DNA from: Doryteuthis pealeii
Taxonomy: Eukaryota > Mollusca > Cephalopoda > Myopsida > Loliginidae
Direction of reading: 5' to 3'
DNA length: 64,000 nucleotides
Assembly (NCBI GenBank): GCA_023376005.1
Contig: CM042143.1
Coordinates: 86,217,159-86,281,158, forward strand
In this document: positions 1 through 10,246 of the stretch, one piece after another
How positions within the stretch are numbered: the first letter of the stretch is position 1
Layout: every line of letters begins with the position of its first letter
Made by a program: the position numbers and the translations under genes
Notes under the pieces: generated by a model
What the model was told of the DNA's origin: nothing
What the model saw: only the letters and a program-made list of their open reading frames with translations
Databases searched by the model: none

Positions 1-1286
1 AAGCGATTTGAAAAATCTGAAATTTCTAAGAATTCTCTGCTGATAGCCAAGCCTCATAATTCGAGTTTGCAAAAGGTTTTATGCCAGAAGCGGAATCTTG
101 TTTTGTTCGACAAATTCTGAGGAACACTTTTTTATGAAGAAAACAAAAGAATTGTTTTCAACTGTTTCTCTAAATGCCCAAAATGACTTTAAGGCGATTA
201 GAATAAAGACTAATCATCTTTGAAATCTTCGTGTCATCATTGGCTTTTAACAAAAATCCCTTTTAAAAAATAACACGTCTAAAGAAGACAATCTGTGATA
301 TTTGTCATCGAAATGTCTCTTGTTTCTCTTTCCAACAAAGAGCAAAAATGTTTCTTTTGTTCGTGAAATGAGAAAGTCACATTCATCCGCTCTCGTTTCA
401 ATAAAAAAACAAAAAATTTAATCACTGTTCAATAATTTGTCACGTTTCTCTCAAATTTGGGCAATTTGAAAAAAAGAAAGAAAGAAAAAGAACAAGTAAC
501 CACTTAACTGTGGTTGACTATGTTGTTTGCCCCTCTCCTCCCCCCGCCCTTGAAATCGTGGTAACGATTTTGGCTCCGAAACCACGTTTAAATTCATGTA
601 TAATCGTCTGAAGATGACTTATTTAAAGGTAATTAAATTAAAAACACCTAAATCAGAGCCCAAGGTTACTGTGGCCTGTCTGTTATGTTAATATACAATA
701 AAGATGAGGACAACAGTCCGAAATGTAATTATTTTTCATTAACTGTGACTTTAATTTTTCTACTACAGGCTGATTATAAAGTAAATCTCTATTTTACAAA
801 TCTCATAATTTATTTCTGATACATTATTTTTTTTACAAAGAATGAATATGAGAAGATAACACATAACATGGAGTTTTATTTCAACTTTGAAATTGTCACA
901 GAGACAAATTGCCTCTATTCTGTTCTACGAATAGGAATGAAAAGAATATCCTTTTTGCTACACGAGCGAGGACAAACAAATCTAAGTTTTATCCGTTCTA
1001 AGAAGGGGACAAAAGAATTTTTCTTAAAGGTATTTGAATTATCATGTGGCCAACGGACACGTGACGTGGGAAGCCACACCAACAATTCAAGGGAAGACAA
1101 TTATTTTTGTCTTCCGACAAGTTCAAATTTTCTGATCATTTGGGTAGTCATGTAAACGTAGCTTAGTTTGTCACAAGGCCATTATTATGGAGTACCCAGT
1201 GAGATTGATGTGCTATTTCTCATATTGCAAAGCGCCTATCTGATTTTGAAGGTAGCACCTACAATAGCACATACGTAGATTTTTAT
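1..1286. other. Non-coding AT-rich stretch
   Basis: I see no supported gene here. The short open frames around 870-1155 overlap on both strands and have no recognisable domain. A repeat-D type tail lies near 690-727, with AATAAAGATGAGGACAACAG followed by TCCGAAA; the same tail recurs near 23.17 kb and 25.65 kb. The rest is AT-rich sequence with short homopolymers. Confidence 0.6.
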
Positions 1287-1620
1287 TTAAAATTCTATAG
1301 CGACAGCAGCATTTGCCTCCAACCTCTCGGACCGCTCGGGAATCGCATCAACTGATTTTCCCAGGAACTCTTGTGAAGTGGCAGAAATAAATTTTGGTAT
1401 TCGTCCTTCAAGTTCTTCCAGAGTAATTGGTTTCATAGACTAGACTTGCTCCTTCAACCAATTCGAAAGAAAAAAGTCGCACGGTGTTAAATCAGGGATT
1501 CTGGCTGGCCACACATGTGGACCACGCGTACCCATGCATCTCTCTGGAAAATGGTAATTCAATCATTCCCGAACAACAATAGCAAGATGTGGAGGAGGAC
1601 CATCTTGCATAAAAATCAAG
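1287..1620 (-). pseudogene. Decayed DDE (mariner/Tc-like) transposase C-terminal fragment
   Basis: On the minus strand from 1620 the sequence reads FMQDGPPPHLAIVVRE, then a stop, then LNYHFPERCMG, WPARIPDLTPCDFF and, after a frameshift, a helical C-terminal stretch (ITLEELEGRI, then EFLGKSVDAIPERSERLEA) ending in a stop codon at 1287. The QDG-PPH and PDLTPCDFF blocks are characteristic of DDE_3-type transposases of mariner/Tc-like elements, where they surround the second and third catalytic acids. The N-terminal DNA-binding part is absent; a repeat C copy begins just upstream at about 1648. An in-frame stop and a frameshift make it non-functional. The superfamily call rests on motifs only. 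Confidence 0.7.
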
Positions 1621-1647
1621 TCTGCAATATTCTCATTATAAAATTGA

Positions 1648-1830
1648 GTTGGTTGGTTGGGTTTTACGGCACGTCAACCCATTGGGTTATTTTATGTCGA
1701 AGACTTTTTTGTTATATTCATTTTGGCGGGTACTCAATTTGTTTTAAATACATTTTTCTATCTAATCTAAATATGGGACCCTAACAGGTACTACCATTCC
1801 GGGTCAGAGTGGACAGGTGCCAAGCATCCT
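1648..1830 (+). repeat. Repeat C, partial copy
   Basis: This starts with a GGTTGGTTGGGTTTTACGGC head and continues through a CCTAACAGGTACTACC block and a TCCGGGTCAGAGTGGAC block. The same order of blocks occurs at 3893-4283 and, in reverse, at 2415-2764, so it is an interspersed repeat. The copy is truncated at its 3' end. The element class is not known to me. Confidence 0.6.
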
Positions 1831-2345
1831 GGATCTTCACCTTTCCAATCCGACCTGCTTTTCATTCCTCCGTCACTAACAGAGATTGAATGAGCTAATC
1901 TTTTGGCAAAGTTACCTCTTCACAATTTAATCAATTCGATATTGATTAGAAGAAGAGTCATATCTAATGGCGATATCCGGTTCTGAGATTCTCCATTCAT
2001 CACTGAATCCATCTTCAACTTCCTCCCCTTATCGTTGTCACTTCATCTTTAATTTTTGCTGCGCCGTCCATCCATACAACCACCCCTTCCCCGTTTTGGA
2101 AATGATTTCCTGGGGATTATTTGTCTTTGGCACCAGGTGGAGCTTCTTGAACAATTGCAGATTAAAAAATTATCGAGAGAGAATATATGAGAAATTAATG
2201 CAAAGGGTTTTTTCATCACCCGAAAAGATTTAATATTTCGGGCCGGTCTAAGAAAAACAGAAGGTCGGGGTTCGAGCTCAGATAAAGTAAATATTTCAAA
2301 TACAGCATATTCTTTTGGTCTCTTGTGTGATTTGTGCAATAGGAG
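1831..2345. other. Unassigned stretch
   Basis: No gene or recognisable repeat is supported. Overlapping short frames on both strands show no domain. Confidence 0.5.
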
Positions 2346-2414
2346 GCCCTGGTGGCTGAGGAGTCCACAGCATACAACACTCCACTTTGACACTTACTTA
2401 GACTAGACGGGCGG

Positions 2415-2764
2415 GTGGAGAGGCTCTCTCTGAACAATCGACTGGTCATGTCAAAGCCTAACACCTATATGATTGTTCCAGCCCTATTGCCCTTAGGGCA
2501 AACCCCAACCCTTTTTACGATATATGTGCTAGAAGGCTGTGACTGAGGTCTCAATGTCCTGGGTATGACGTTAAATTCTATCTGATGATGAAGTTCCAAT
2601 TCTGGAGAGTGAGTACCCCTTTCATTACCATTACTCCCAGTCCACCCAGAAAAATTGAGTTTTTTAAAAAATTGAGTACCCATCAAGAATGAATAAAACA
2701 AAACGTCTTTGGCATGAAATAGCCCAACAAGGATTGACATGACGTAAAATCCAACCAACTATTA
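2415..2764 (-). repeat. Repeat C, near full-length copy
   Basis: Read on the minus strand this runs from TTGGTTGGATTTTACG through a CTGGGAGTAATGGTAATGA block, a CAGAATTGGAACTTC block and a GGACAATCATATAGGTG-like block to a GATTGTTCAGAGAGAGCCTC end. It matches the copy at 3893-4283 block by block and so defines the full unit of roughly 350-390 bp. It has no coding potential. It could be a non-autonomous retroposon, but no tRNA boxes are visible. Confidence 0.6.
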
Positions 2765-3534
2765 AAGAAAGAAATCAAACCAAACCACTCCGAGTCAGAG
2801 TAGATCTGGGAGTAATAGCAACAAAGAGATGACTCCACACAACCCAGAAATTGAGTCTCACCACCGTTTGCAGTTTAGTATCATACCAAGATGCCCTTTA
2901 GTTGTGTGTGTGGGGGGGTCTTACTCACATTTACATTTTAATGTTACAGTATTATAGTTTAAACTCTGTACAAACACTAATAGTTTATGGCGTCTGGGTA
3001 AACATTATTCTAGCAGATAACTTTTTATCTTGTCTATGACCTGCGAAGTATTTTTTTTTTTTTTTTTTTCTTTTTTAGCTATTTTGGGGTGAAAGAGGAA
3101 TCTCTGATGATTTCAAATGTAGGAAATGAAGAATTGGCTTAGATATTTACAGTTATTGGTTGGTTGATTTAATGATCTAAAATATTGTCAGTGTGCGAAG
3201 AAGGGTTCCTCTTGGTATTTCAAGTGCTGCAATAGGAATTACGAGTCACTCTTTCTAAGTAACACGTGACTGGGTTACACAGTAGCAGTAGCCATTAACT
3301 ATCGTGTGTACTCGTGTATAAGTCGAATTAGGAAGACCTGAAGCAGGGTTCCTCTTGGTATTTCCTACAATAGGAATCACTAGTCTGTACTCATCTCTTC
3401 TCAAAGTAACATGTGATGATATATATATATATATATATATATATTCAAGATTTTACAAATACACGAATTGCAATGATCATTACTTGTGAAACGCCACCCC
3501 ACCCCCAAAAGTAAATGTAGTACATAAGTAAATG

Positions 3535-3610
3535 GAGGCGTGTGGTGTAATGGTTAGAGTCGTTGGAAATTGACTCGTCGGCCCGAGTTCAAATCCTGGA
3601 TGAGGTTGCA
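3535..3610 (+). repeat. SINE-B, truncated tRNA-like head
   Basis: This begins GGAGGCGTGTGGTGTAATGG and contains a box-A-like TGGTGTAATGGTTAGAG and a box-B-like GAGTTCAAATCC, the internal RNA polymerase III promoter of tRNA-derived SINEs. Only the head is present; the body seen at 4745-5045 is missing. It lies directly against tandem-array copy 3. Confidence 0.7.
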
Positions 3611-3892
3611 ATCAGTAGGATTCCTCTTGGTATTTCAAGTACTGCAATAAGAATTACGAGTCTCTTCTCTAAATAACATGTAACTGGGTTACATAGTAAC
3701 AGTAGCCATTAAATATCCTGTTTACTCGTGTATAAGTCGAATTAAGGTTCTGCCTGGTATTTCAAGTGCTGCAATAGGAATTACGAGTCGGTCTTTTCTC
3801 TAAGTAACATGTGACTGTGTTACATAGTAACAGTAGCCATTAACTATCGTGTGTACTCGTGTGTAAGTCGAATTATGAAGACCTGAAGCGGG

Positions 3893-4283
3893 TTTGTTTG
3901 TTTTGTTTTACGGCATATCAACCTTGGTGGGTCATTTAATGCCGACAAAGTTTTAAAATAAATTAATTCTTGATATGCACTCGAGTTAATTTTTTTTATT
4001 AACACATTTGTATTTAACTCGGATAGAATCCTAACAGGTAATACCACTCCGGGTCTGAGTGGACCTGGGAGTAATGGTGATGAAGGGGTACTCCACATTC
4101 CCCAGAGCTCCAGAACTAGAACTTGGCCATTAGATAATTTAACGTCATGCGCGTGACCGCATTTTAGCACAAATATCATAAAAAGGGTCAGTGATTTGCC
4201 ATTGGGACAATAGGGGGTTGGGACAATCATATAGGTGCTAGGACTTGACTGGACCAGCCGATTGATCAGAGAGGGCCTCCCCT
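3893..4283 (+). repeat. Repeat C, full-length copy inside the tandem array
   Basis: This begins TTTGTTTGTTTTGTTTTACG and ends in GATCAGAGAGGGCCTCC. It lies between two array copies, flanked by CCTGAAGCGG on the left (3882-3891) and CCTGAAGCAG on the right (4281-4290). That could be a target-site duplication, but the same bases recur at every array junction, so it is not proof. Confidence 0.65.
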
Positions 4284-4431
4284 GAAGCAGGGGTCCTCTT
4301 GGTATTTCAATTACTGCAATAGAAATTACTAGTCAGTCTCTTCTCTAAGTAACATATGACAGGGTTACATAGTAACAGTAGTAGTTAACTATCGTATGTA
4401 CTCGTATATAAGTCGAATTCGGAAGTTCTGT

Positions 4432-4680
4432 AAAAAGTAAAGTAGACGGAGTGGCCTTTTATCGGTATCAGTCGGACAATGAGAGTCTGTCCCCTTTTCA
4501 CTAGCACTGGACCAGGGAGATTGTTTTTGTGTCTGGGTGGAGCGCCAAACCTACCGTCAGCTCCCTACTTTACCACACAGATCCAGATCGCGCTGCTCAT
4601 GTGCTGAGTTGGTGTGGGCTGGTATTGAAACCGGAGCTTTGTGGTTACGAGCCGGATCCTCTACCAACTGAGCTAAATCC
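4432..4680 (-). repeat. SINE-A, near full-length
   Basis: On the minus strand this has a tRNA-like head (TTAGCTCAGTTGGTAGAGGA, box A), a box-B-like segment, a conserved body with CTGTGTGGTAAAGTAGGGAG, and a tail with GATACCGATAAAAGGCCACT. The same order of blocks occurs at 16546, 20603, 36029 and 62940. Head and body identify a tRNA-derived SINE; the name is local. Confidence 0.8.
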
Positions 4681-4744
4681 GTACTTAAATGAAAACCTGT
4701 ACTTGAATAATAATATTGTAAAATTGAAATATAATAAAGATATG

Positions 4745-5045
4745 ATGACACATTGCGTAACGGTTATCGCCGGAGGAAATTGAGTCGGTTACCGAAGTTC
4801 AAATCCTGGACGAGGCTGTTTGCGTATCACTTCGTGCTAATGCCATTCGGAAAGCTATGAATCTATCTGTTCACCTCCCCCCCCGGTCAAACTATGGGTA
4901 AATAGTTGGGAAATCCTGAATTATTTAGCCTTGTTTAGATAACCAGTACAGAAGAACGAAAATTATGAATTCAAACCAGCTTTCATTTGTTTAAAAATTG
5001 ACCTTGTGTCACATCCAGCCCAAGGTGGAGGGGTTGGGTAAATGC
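4745..5045 (+). repeat. SINE-B, diverged full-length copy
   Basis: A weak tRNA-like head with AGTTCAAATCCTGGACGAGG is followed by the family body: a GAATCTATCTGTTCACCTCC block, CTATGGGTAAATAGTTGGG, and an AATTCAAACCAGC block near the 3' end, finishing in a CATCCAGCCCAAGG tail. Many substitutions show it is an old copy. Confidence 0.7.
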
Positions 5046-6650
5046 ATACTCTGGTGTAGTGTCATGACAATTCCCAGATCCTCCATTTATTTTCATCTGT
5101 CTTTATTTCTGGAACTCGTTGTTTGAGTATTGTTCAACACGCGTCTCGATCGACCGCGACACGTGAAAGATTTTTACCAAAATTTGGAATGAAAAAACTT
5201 TTTTTTTTTAATTTTGTTTCATAATTTTTTGTTAAGATCTAATTATTAGTTGATTTTAGGTCGGGTTTATTTTTGTTTTGTTTTCTAATGCAAGTTATAA
5301 CTATTATTTTCTTGTTCACAAAACCTGTGTAAAAACAATTAAAACAATATTGCAAATTGTGTTTTTAAAGCATTGTAGTATAGCGGGTTCGATCTAAAAA
5401 GGAGTGATAACATTGTAATGATAATAGTAATAATACTTATCTTCTCATTAACCTGTTCTACTTCTCGAGACTGGGTCAGAATTAAAGGTATTTCTTGGTT
5501 AGTCGTTGGAATGGCTGTACTTCGAGTCCGGAATTACTGGGGTCTTCTCTTGAGAATATCTTTTCTTGTGCCGTTCATAGTTTTAATAACAAACACAAGA
5601 CGTTCTTGTTTTTTTTCTGAGCCTATTTATTTTATCCCCAAGTCAAAATGCCTTGGAGAACAGACACCCATCTTGCGTCTGTTCCCTTCAACAGCTCAGT
5701 CCAGATTCATCTCTCATCACTCTCTTTCTCTTCTTCGCTTTGTGCTGATCAATCAGAAATCAACAGGTCGCCTTTCATTCATCATCTCCCAAAACCCTTG
5801 TTACTTTCCATTATTATTTACACGTAACTTGAATTATTGATGGGTTTTTCCATCTCTTTATATTACAGCATGGTAATATACAGTCCCACTATATCTGATA
5901 AGTGTCAGGCTCAAATCTTGTGGGGGAAAATACGATTTCTTTGTTTACAGTCTAAGAGAGAAATTCGAAGTTCTGTCGCTTCAATCCAGCCTCGTCAGTT
6001 CACTCGATTTCTCGCCTCGTTAGTTCACTCGAAAAGCCAATTCCGACCGTGAATTTCCTCACCAATTCACTCTATTAATCCTGTGACAATTCTATAAGAC
6101 AGCTCCCTCAATTGGTATACAAGTAGTAGTAAACTGGCAAAGGTTCTTCAAGCTGAAAAAAAAGTAATCCTCCTCAAGAGAAACTGCGTTGGCTTTTATC
6201 TCTCTTCAATGGCCAAACGATTACAAACAACAGGGGTGACAGAATGCTTACTAATAGATATTACTCATAACCTAAAGGCTGTGAGTTCAATCTCTGTACT
6301 GGGCAGCTTGCACACAAGACACATGCGTGCCCGCTTAGCCTCACAAGGTTATTCATTTCAACTCTCTCTACATAGTCAAACAACTTTTCATAAATTTTAT
6401 AAAGTGTACACAAATATTTTTATCAGAATTTTCATCAATCTTTTCTTATTTTTTGTTGATTTCCTGCCGTAACTCTTTGTTCCTACCTGTCAAAATATTT
6501 TGGAATCTTCCACCTGTGATTAAAACAATGTTGATACTTTATAATATCAATTCTGCTTTTCTAATAGAATTGCAAACATAGGAGACCACTTAGGGAAGAT
6601 GACAAGGATGGTGAACAGGTGATGACTGTTTGAAATAATGATGTCACAAA
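5046..6650. other. Non-coding stretch with low-copy similarity to 18.4-18.7 kb
   Basis: No gene is supported. A part near 5640-5690 (GAACAGACACCCATCTTGCG) resembles 18,635-18,665 (GGACAGACCACATCTTGCG), which suggests an old dispersed repeat. A tRNA-like box-B phrase (GTGAGTTCAATCTCTGTA) near 6281 recurs in variant form near 15,230. The 140-residue open frame at 5418-5840 is low-complexity and has no domain. Confidence 0.4.
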
Positions 6651-6652
6651 TG

Positions 6653-7208
6653 GGTGCTATTCGAAGAATTGCGTCCCGGCCTCATGCCTTAAAAACGCTA
6701 GGCGGTGATAGCTGAAAAAACAACCCGCTCTACGAATGAAGTTCCTAGATGAAGTGGTGCCTATTGTACAATTGCGATACCATAAGATAAAATAATTTTT
6801 TTTAAATTAAAAATGACCTGACACTTTTTTATTAAAATATAAAAGAATATCTAAATGTTCATGTTTTTATCGGATTGAAGGCGTTTTTATCGACAAATTG
6901 TTTTTTTTTTCTTGTTGTTGTTTTTTTTGTTTTTGTTTGAAGGTGTTAAAAGTAAACTATATTTTTATCAACAAGTAAATGTAAATATTTAACCCCAATA
7001 TTTTAAAGAGGGCGGGTAAAATATTTACATTTACTTGTCGAAAAAAAACTGGAGGGGTGAAATATCGCATTAGTTTTCGGGAAAAAACGCCTTAAGCGCT
7101 AGCTGTTTTTCAGCAGGCACTTCATTCGTAGAGCGGGTTGTTTTTTCAGCTATTACCGCCTAGCGTTTTTTAAGGCAAGATCCCGGGACGCAATTCTGCG
7201 AATAGCAC
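6653..7208. mobile_element. MITE with ~90 bp terminal inverted repeats
   Basis: The left end (6653-6742, GTGCTATTCGAAGAATTGCG onward) is the reverse complement of the right end (7121-7208, finishing CAATTCTGCGAATAGCAC). The arms share a GCGTCCCGG block, a CGCTAGGCGGT block and a CTCTACGAATGAAGT block. The flanks read CACAAATGG and CACAAAGG, a possible 8-9 bp target-site duplication. The interior contains a second inverted pair around AAGTAAATGTAAATATT (about 6975 and 7020). There is no transposase, so it is non-autonomous. Confidence 0.8.
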
Positions 7209-7394
7209 GCACAAAGGTACTCTAAAAGTGTTAATCTATGAAAAATCACCAATATATATCAATTATCGGCATCAAAGTCTCGAAAGACCATAGATTTTTT
7301 GTGCCTTGAAGTCACGTTCTAGCACAGCCCCTTCTGTCACTGTGAAGGCCAATGTTTAAAAAACAGTTTTAACAACATTGTTGCACATGAAAGC

Positions 7395-7800
7395 CGGTCA
7401 TGAAGATGTTGATAGTGTGCCGGTGCTCTGATGCTGTTGCTTTCTTTTTGGAGATCTTTGCTTCATGATGTTGTGCCAGGGTAACTTCAGGCATGAATAG
7501 CCTGCTACCGAGAGCCTGTCGCCTCTGAAGGTGGTCCTGTGCCAATTTTTCCCAGCTGACAGGGTTGATGTTAAAGGACTTGAGATCATACTTGTAGACC
7601 TCATTAAATCGCTGATGGGACGACCAATCTCTCTCTTGCCAGATGAATGTTCTGTATAGAGGATATCATTTGGGATTCGCCAATCATCCATACGGCGGAC
7701 ATGGCCCAACCAGTGGAGATGAAGCTGTCTCGATAGAGAGATCAAGCGATGGAGCTGTGCTCTCTCTCTTGAACGGTTGTATTAGTGATCTTGTCCCACC
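7395..7800 (-). pseudogene. LINE reverse-transcriptase ORF, C-terminal remnant
   Basis: The minus strand encodes QLHLHWLGHVRRMDD, RIPNDILY and GKREIGRP, then after frameshifts a stretch equivalent to DLKSFNINPVSWEKLAQD. This W-GHV-RM-D-RIP signature is familiar from the C-terminal end of LINE-encoded ORF2 proteins in many animal genomes. At least one frameshift and the lack of any reverse-transcriptase core make it a dead 5'-truncated fragment. I cannot assign the clade from this part alone. Confidence 0.7.
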
Positions 7801-7889
7801 AGGTGATACCCAATATACGTCTTATACATACGTGTGTAAAAACATGATATCCTTTGAGATGTACATGCTGTTTCAGAAAAAAATATAAT

Positions 7890-8258
7890 TTCGTAATCTA
7901 ATAACTCTACCAATTTATATATTTCTATAGGAATTTTCAACAATTTTTCTAATTAAATAAAAAATATTTTGCCAATAAAATTTACTTTTATACGAGATTG
8001 ATTTCTTTCCCTCGTGTCGATTTCCTACGTAACTCTTTGTTCATAATCATTAGATGTCATTTCATTTAAATCACTTGACCCGGTCACATACCGAGGTATA
8101 TATATTTGATTCCACTGGATGTCCATATTTGCGAATTTGTGTCATATCCTACCCGTGCCGAACGGGTTGGTTTAATACTTACCTAGGTATTATACACATA
8201 GGAAAGGCATGCTGTCAGTCCGGCTCTATGATTGATGTGATGATTATTTATCTATCTA
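7890..8258. other. Non-coding stretch
   Basis: AT-rich sequence without a supported gene. A run of TCTA repeats (about 8249-8262) precedes the Hel-D copy. Confidence 0.45.
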
Positions 8259-8634
8259 TCTATACATATATAAAGGCTTTGTGTGTATATGTATGCCGGG
8301 AAATTTGAAAATAAAACAATTAACGACAAAGTAAATATATATACACATTAAATATCACCAGGTGTGGTTTTGAGCAAAATAATAGAGATTTGATTTATAT
8401 TCGTGAAGATAATTAAAAAATAAAATTCAAATGATAACAGCATGGATTTTCTTCTTTCATTTATTTAGATAGTAGACATTAAGATTTCTTTCAGAGTTGC
8501 TGGATCAATAGGGTATATTTACATAGGGATTAAAATGGGGCATCCGAAGGATTCATTCACATAGTAATAATGGATTGCGGGACTACTTAAACATCCCCCT
8601 CTACCCAGGCGCGCCGGATAGCCACTGCTATTAG
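8259..8634 (+). mobile_element. Hel-D: non-autonomous Helitron-like element
   Basis: The element begins TCTATACATATATAAAGG and ends near CTGCTATTAG, preceded by a GC-rich palindromic block (CTACCCAGGCGCGCCGG, then ATAGC). Copies with the same ends occur at 23,798-24,194 (minus) and 25,130-25,535 (plus). A 5' TC, a 3' CTAG or close variant and a subterminal hairpin with no terminal inverted repeats are Helitron hallmarks. No Rep/helicase coding sequence is present. Confidence 0.6.
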
Positions 8635-8722
8635 TAATAAGAATTATAGGACGTGATGATATAAATATCATCTTGAAATATTGGATTGGTTTGGGGCATC
8701 AACACTGGTGCAAAACAAAAAA

Positions 8723-8818
8723 GTCCTCTTCTCTCTTCTCCCTCTCTCTCCTCCCTCTCTCTCTCTCATCTCTCCTCTCTCTCTCTTCTCTCTCTCCTCT
8801 CTCTTCTCTTCTCTCTTC
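8723..8818. repeat. CT-rich (pyrimidine) low-complexity tract
   Basis: Imperfect CT repeats interspersed with TCC. The three overlapping open frames that cross it are low-complexity artefacts. Confidence 0.9.
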
Positions 8819-8819
8819 C

Positions 8820-9429
8820 TTTTATCGTCAAAATGCACCAACAAAACAAAAAAATAAGACCGCTTAGGCACGTTGCGAGAAGATTGTCATAGATACCCGT
8901 GCTAATCAGCGCAACAATGGATGATTATGATTTATGCTGATTGCTTTTTGTAGTTGAAAATCTCTTAGGAAAGGATAACAAATATCTGGTTACAAATCTG
9001 TTAATCTCAGATTCGATCTCTTAATCTATAAATCAATCTCTGCTTTCCAAAGTCAATTTTAAAAATTGATGAAAATCTACAATGGAAAATATTTGTTAGT
9101 ATTCATTCTTTCACATATCGCGTGTGCGCCTTACCTACCCTATTTCTTGAGTATGTATGTATGTATATATATATATAATATGATGTGGTGTTTTAAAAAA
9201 TGATATCATTTCGTAATCAAATAACTTGACCAATTCTCGTTCAAACGAGATTAAATTCTTTTTTTTTTTTTTATTCTTATCCAGAATGCCATTCACTGGA
9301 AAAGAAAAGACGTTTAAATATGAATATAAATTTTGTTTTTTTTCTTTCTATCATTGCTGTTAAAAGTTTGCATCAATTGAACAGAACTGATTGATTACGA
9401 ACATGATATCAATTGTTTTTAAACAACAT
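8820..9429. other. Non-coding AT-rich stretch
   Basis: No gene or repeat recognised beyond short GTAT/TA and T tracts (about 9150-9180 and 9258-9272). Confidence 0.5.
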
Positions 9430-9967
9430 TTATTATATTATACTAAAGTGAGCGAATGAATGTTTCTCTTAAAGCGCTTTTTACTATTAATTTAAATGAC
9501 ACGAAAGTTATACTAAATTATTCCTTAGTTTTAGGATTGAGTTATGTTTGAAAAAAATCATTTTAATTGATTCTAATTAGTAGTAATTTGCAATTAAGTC
9601 AAAAACTGACTTGTCTCTTACACAAATTCTGCCAATCACTTTCCTCCCCCCATTCTATGTATATCTTGGTTACTTCCTCGTTATATATTAGTTTCTCAGT
9701 GAGTGTAGGGAAAGAGAGAGAGATTGGAGAGTTTGAAACGGATTTGTATGTTAAGTTTCATAAGCAGCCAAACCGGCCAACATCTTGTCTCTTAATAAAT
9801 TTAAATTAGGTCAAACCTTTCCTTTCTTAGAAAATGATTTTAATGTGTTTTTTTTTATTCTTGAACCGTATGTTAAAATTTAACTCTCTTTGCAAACTCA
9901 CTTTTCCCTAATCACAATTATCTACCCAGAGCTCAATGGGTCACCTAACGGGTCACGTTCTATCTAG
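9430..9967 (+). mobile_element. Hel-C: non-autonomous Helitron-like element
   Basis: This starts with a TATTATACTAAA type 5' end and finishes TTCTATCTAG after a GGGTCACCTAACGGGTCAC block. The family recurs at 19,416-20,026 and 26,858-27,356 with the same internal order (GGATTGAGTTATGTTTG, CTGCCAATCACTTTCC-like, AGAGCTCAATGGGT). The CTAG 3' end and subterminal GTGAC/GTCAC-type hairpin fit Helitron ends. Confidence 0.6.
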
Positions 9968-10078
9968 GTGTGTATGTATATTATATAACGTGCAGTAAAA
10001 AGAAGTATTCTAAAAAGATGAATCAAGAATAAATTCTTTTTGAAATACTTTTTATTTCTATTCACCACGCCACCACCA

Positions 10079-10246
10079 CATGTATTTAAACGTATGCTTG
10101 CCTCATAAAGTCTCAGATCGGCTGAGAAAGTCTGTGCATACAGACGAACGTACCACCGTGACTTGTTTGAGTTGATCATTTTTGACCACTTTCCTTCTAT
10201 CTACAGCATATCGTCGGATCCTAAACCCATCCACCCTTCCTTCATA
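10079..10246 (+). repeat. PLE 5' pseudo-LTR
   Basis: This matches 12,930-13,104 from CATGTATTTAAACG to a CCACCCTTCCTTCAT end. It is about 7 bp shorter because of scattered single-base losses, for example GACGAACG here against GACGAAACG in the 3' copy and CCACCGTGAC against CCACCCTGTGAC. Both copies have the GTCTGTGCATACAGAC hairpin. Confidence 0.85.

Larger units (their letters stand above)
3197..4435 (+). repeat. Tandem array of a ~145 bp unit, interrupted by insertions
   Basis: Five copies are visible, starting near 3197, 3340, 3611, 3746 and 4284. Each carries CCTCTTGGTATTTCAAG, a GCAATAGGAATTACGAGTC block, a TAACATGTGACTGGGTTACA block and an end reading CTCGTGTATAAGTCGAATT. Copy spacing is 143-150 bp where uninterrupted. 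A TA tract plus a truncated SINE-B head splits copy 2 from copy 3, and repeat C splits copy 4 from copy 5. Confidence 0.8.

Noticed and set aside
3418..3444. TA tract as an origin or promoter signal
   Set aside because: TA tracts follow SINE-B or flank insertions at many places; here it is simply a microsatellite at an insertion boundary.
3197..4435. CRISPR-like array
   Set aside because: The unit is ~145 bp repeated in full without short unique spacers, and the genome is eukaryotic.
5418..5840. A 140-residue open frame as a membrane protein gene
   Set aside because: The composition is low-complexity and hydrophobic because of T-rich DNA. No domain, no splice context, and weak similarity to a dispersed stretch near 18.6 kb.
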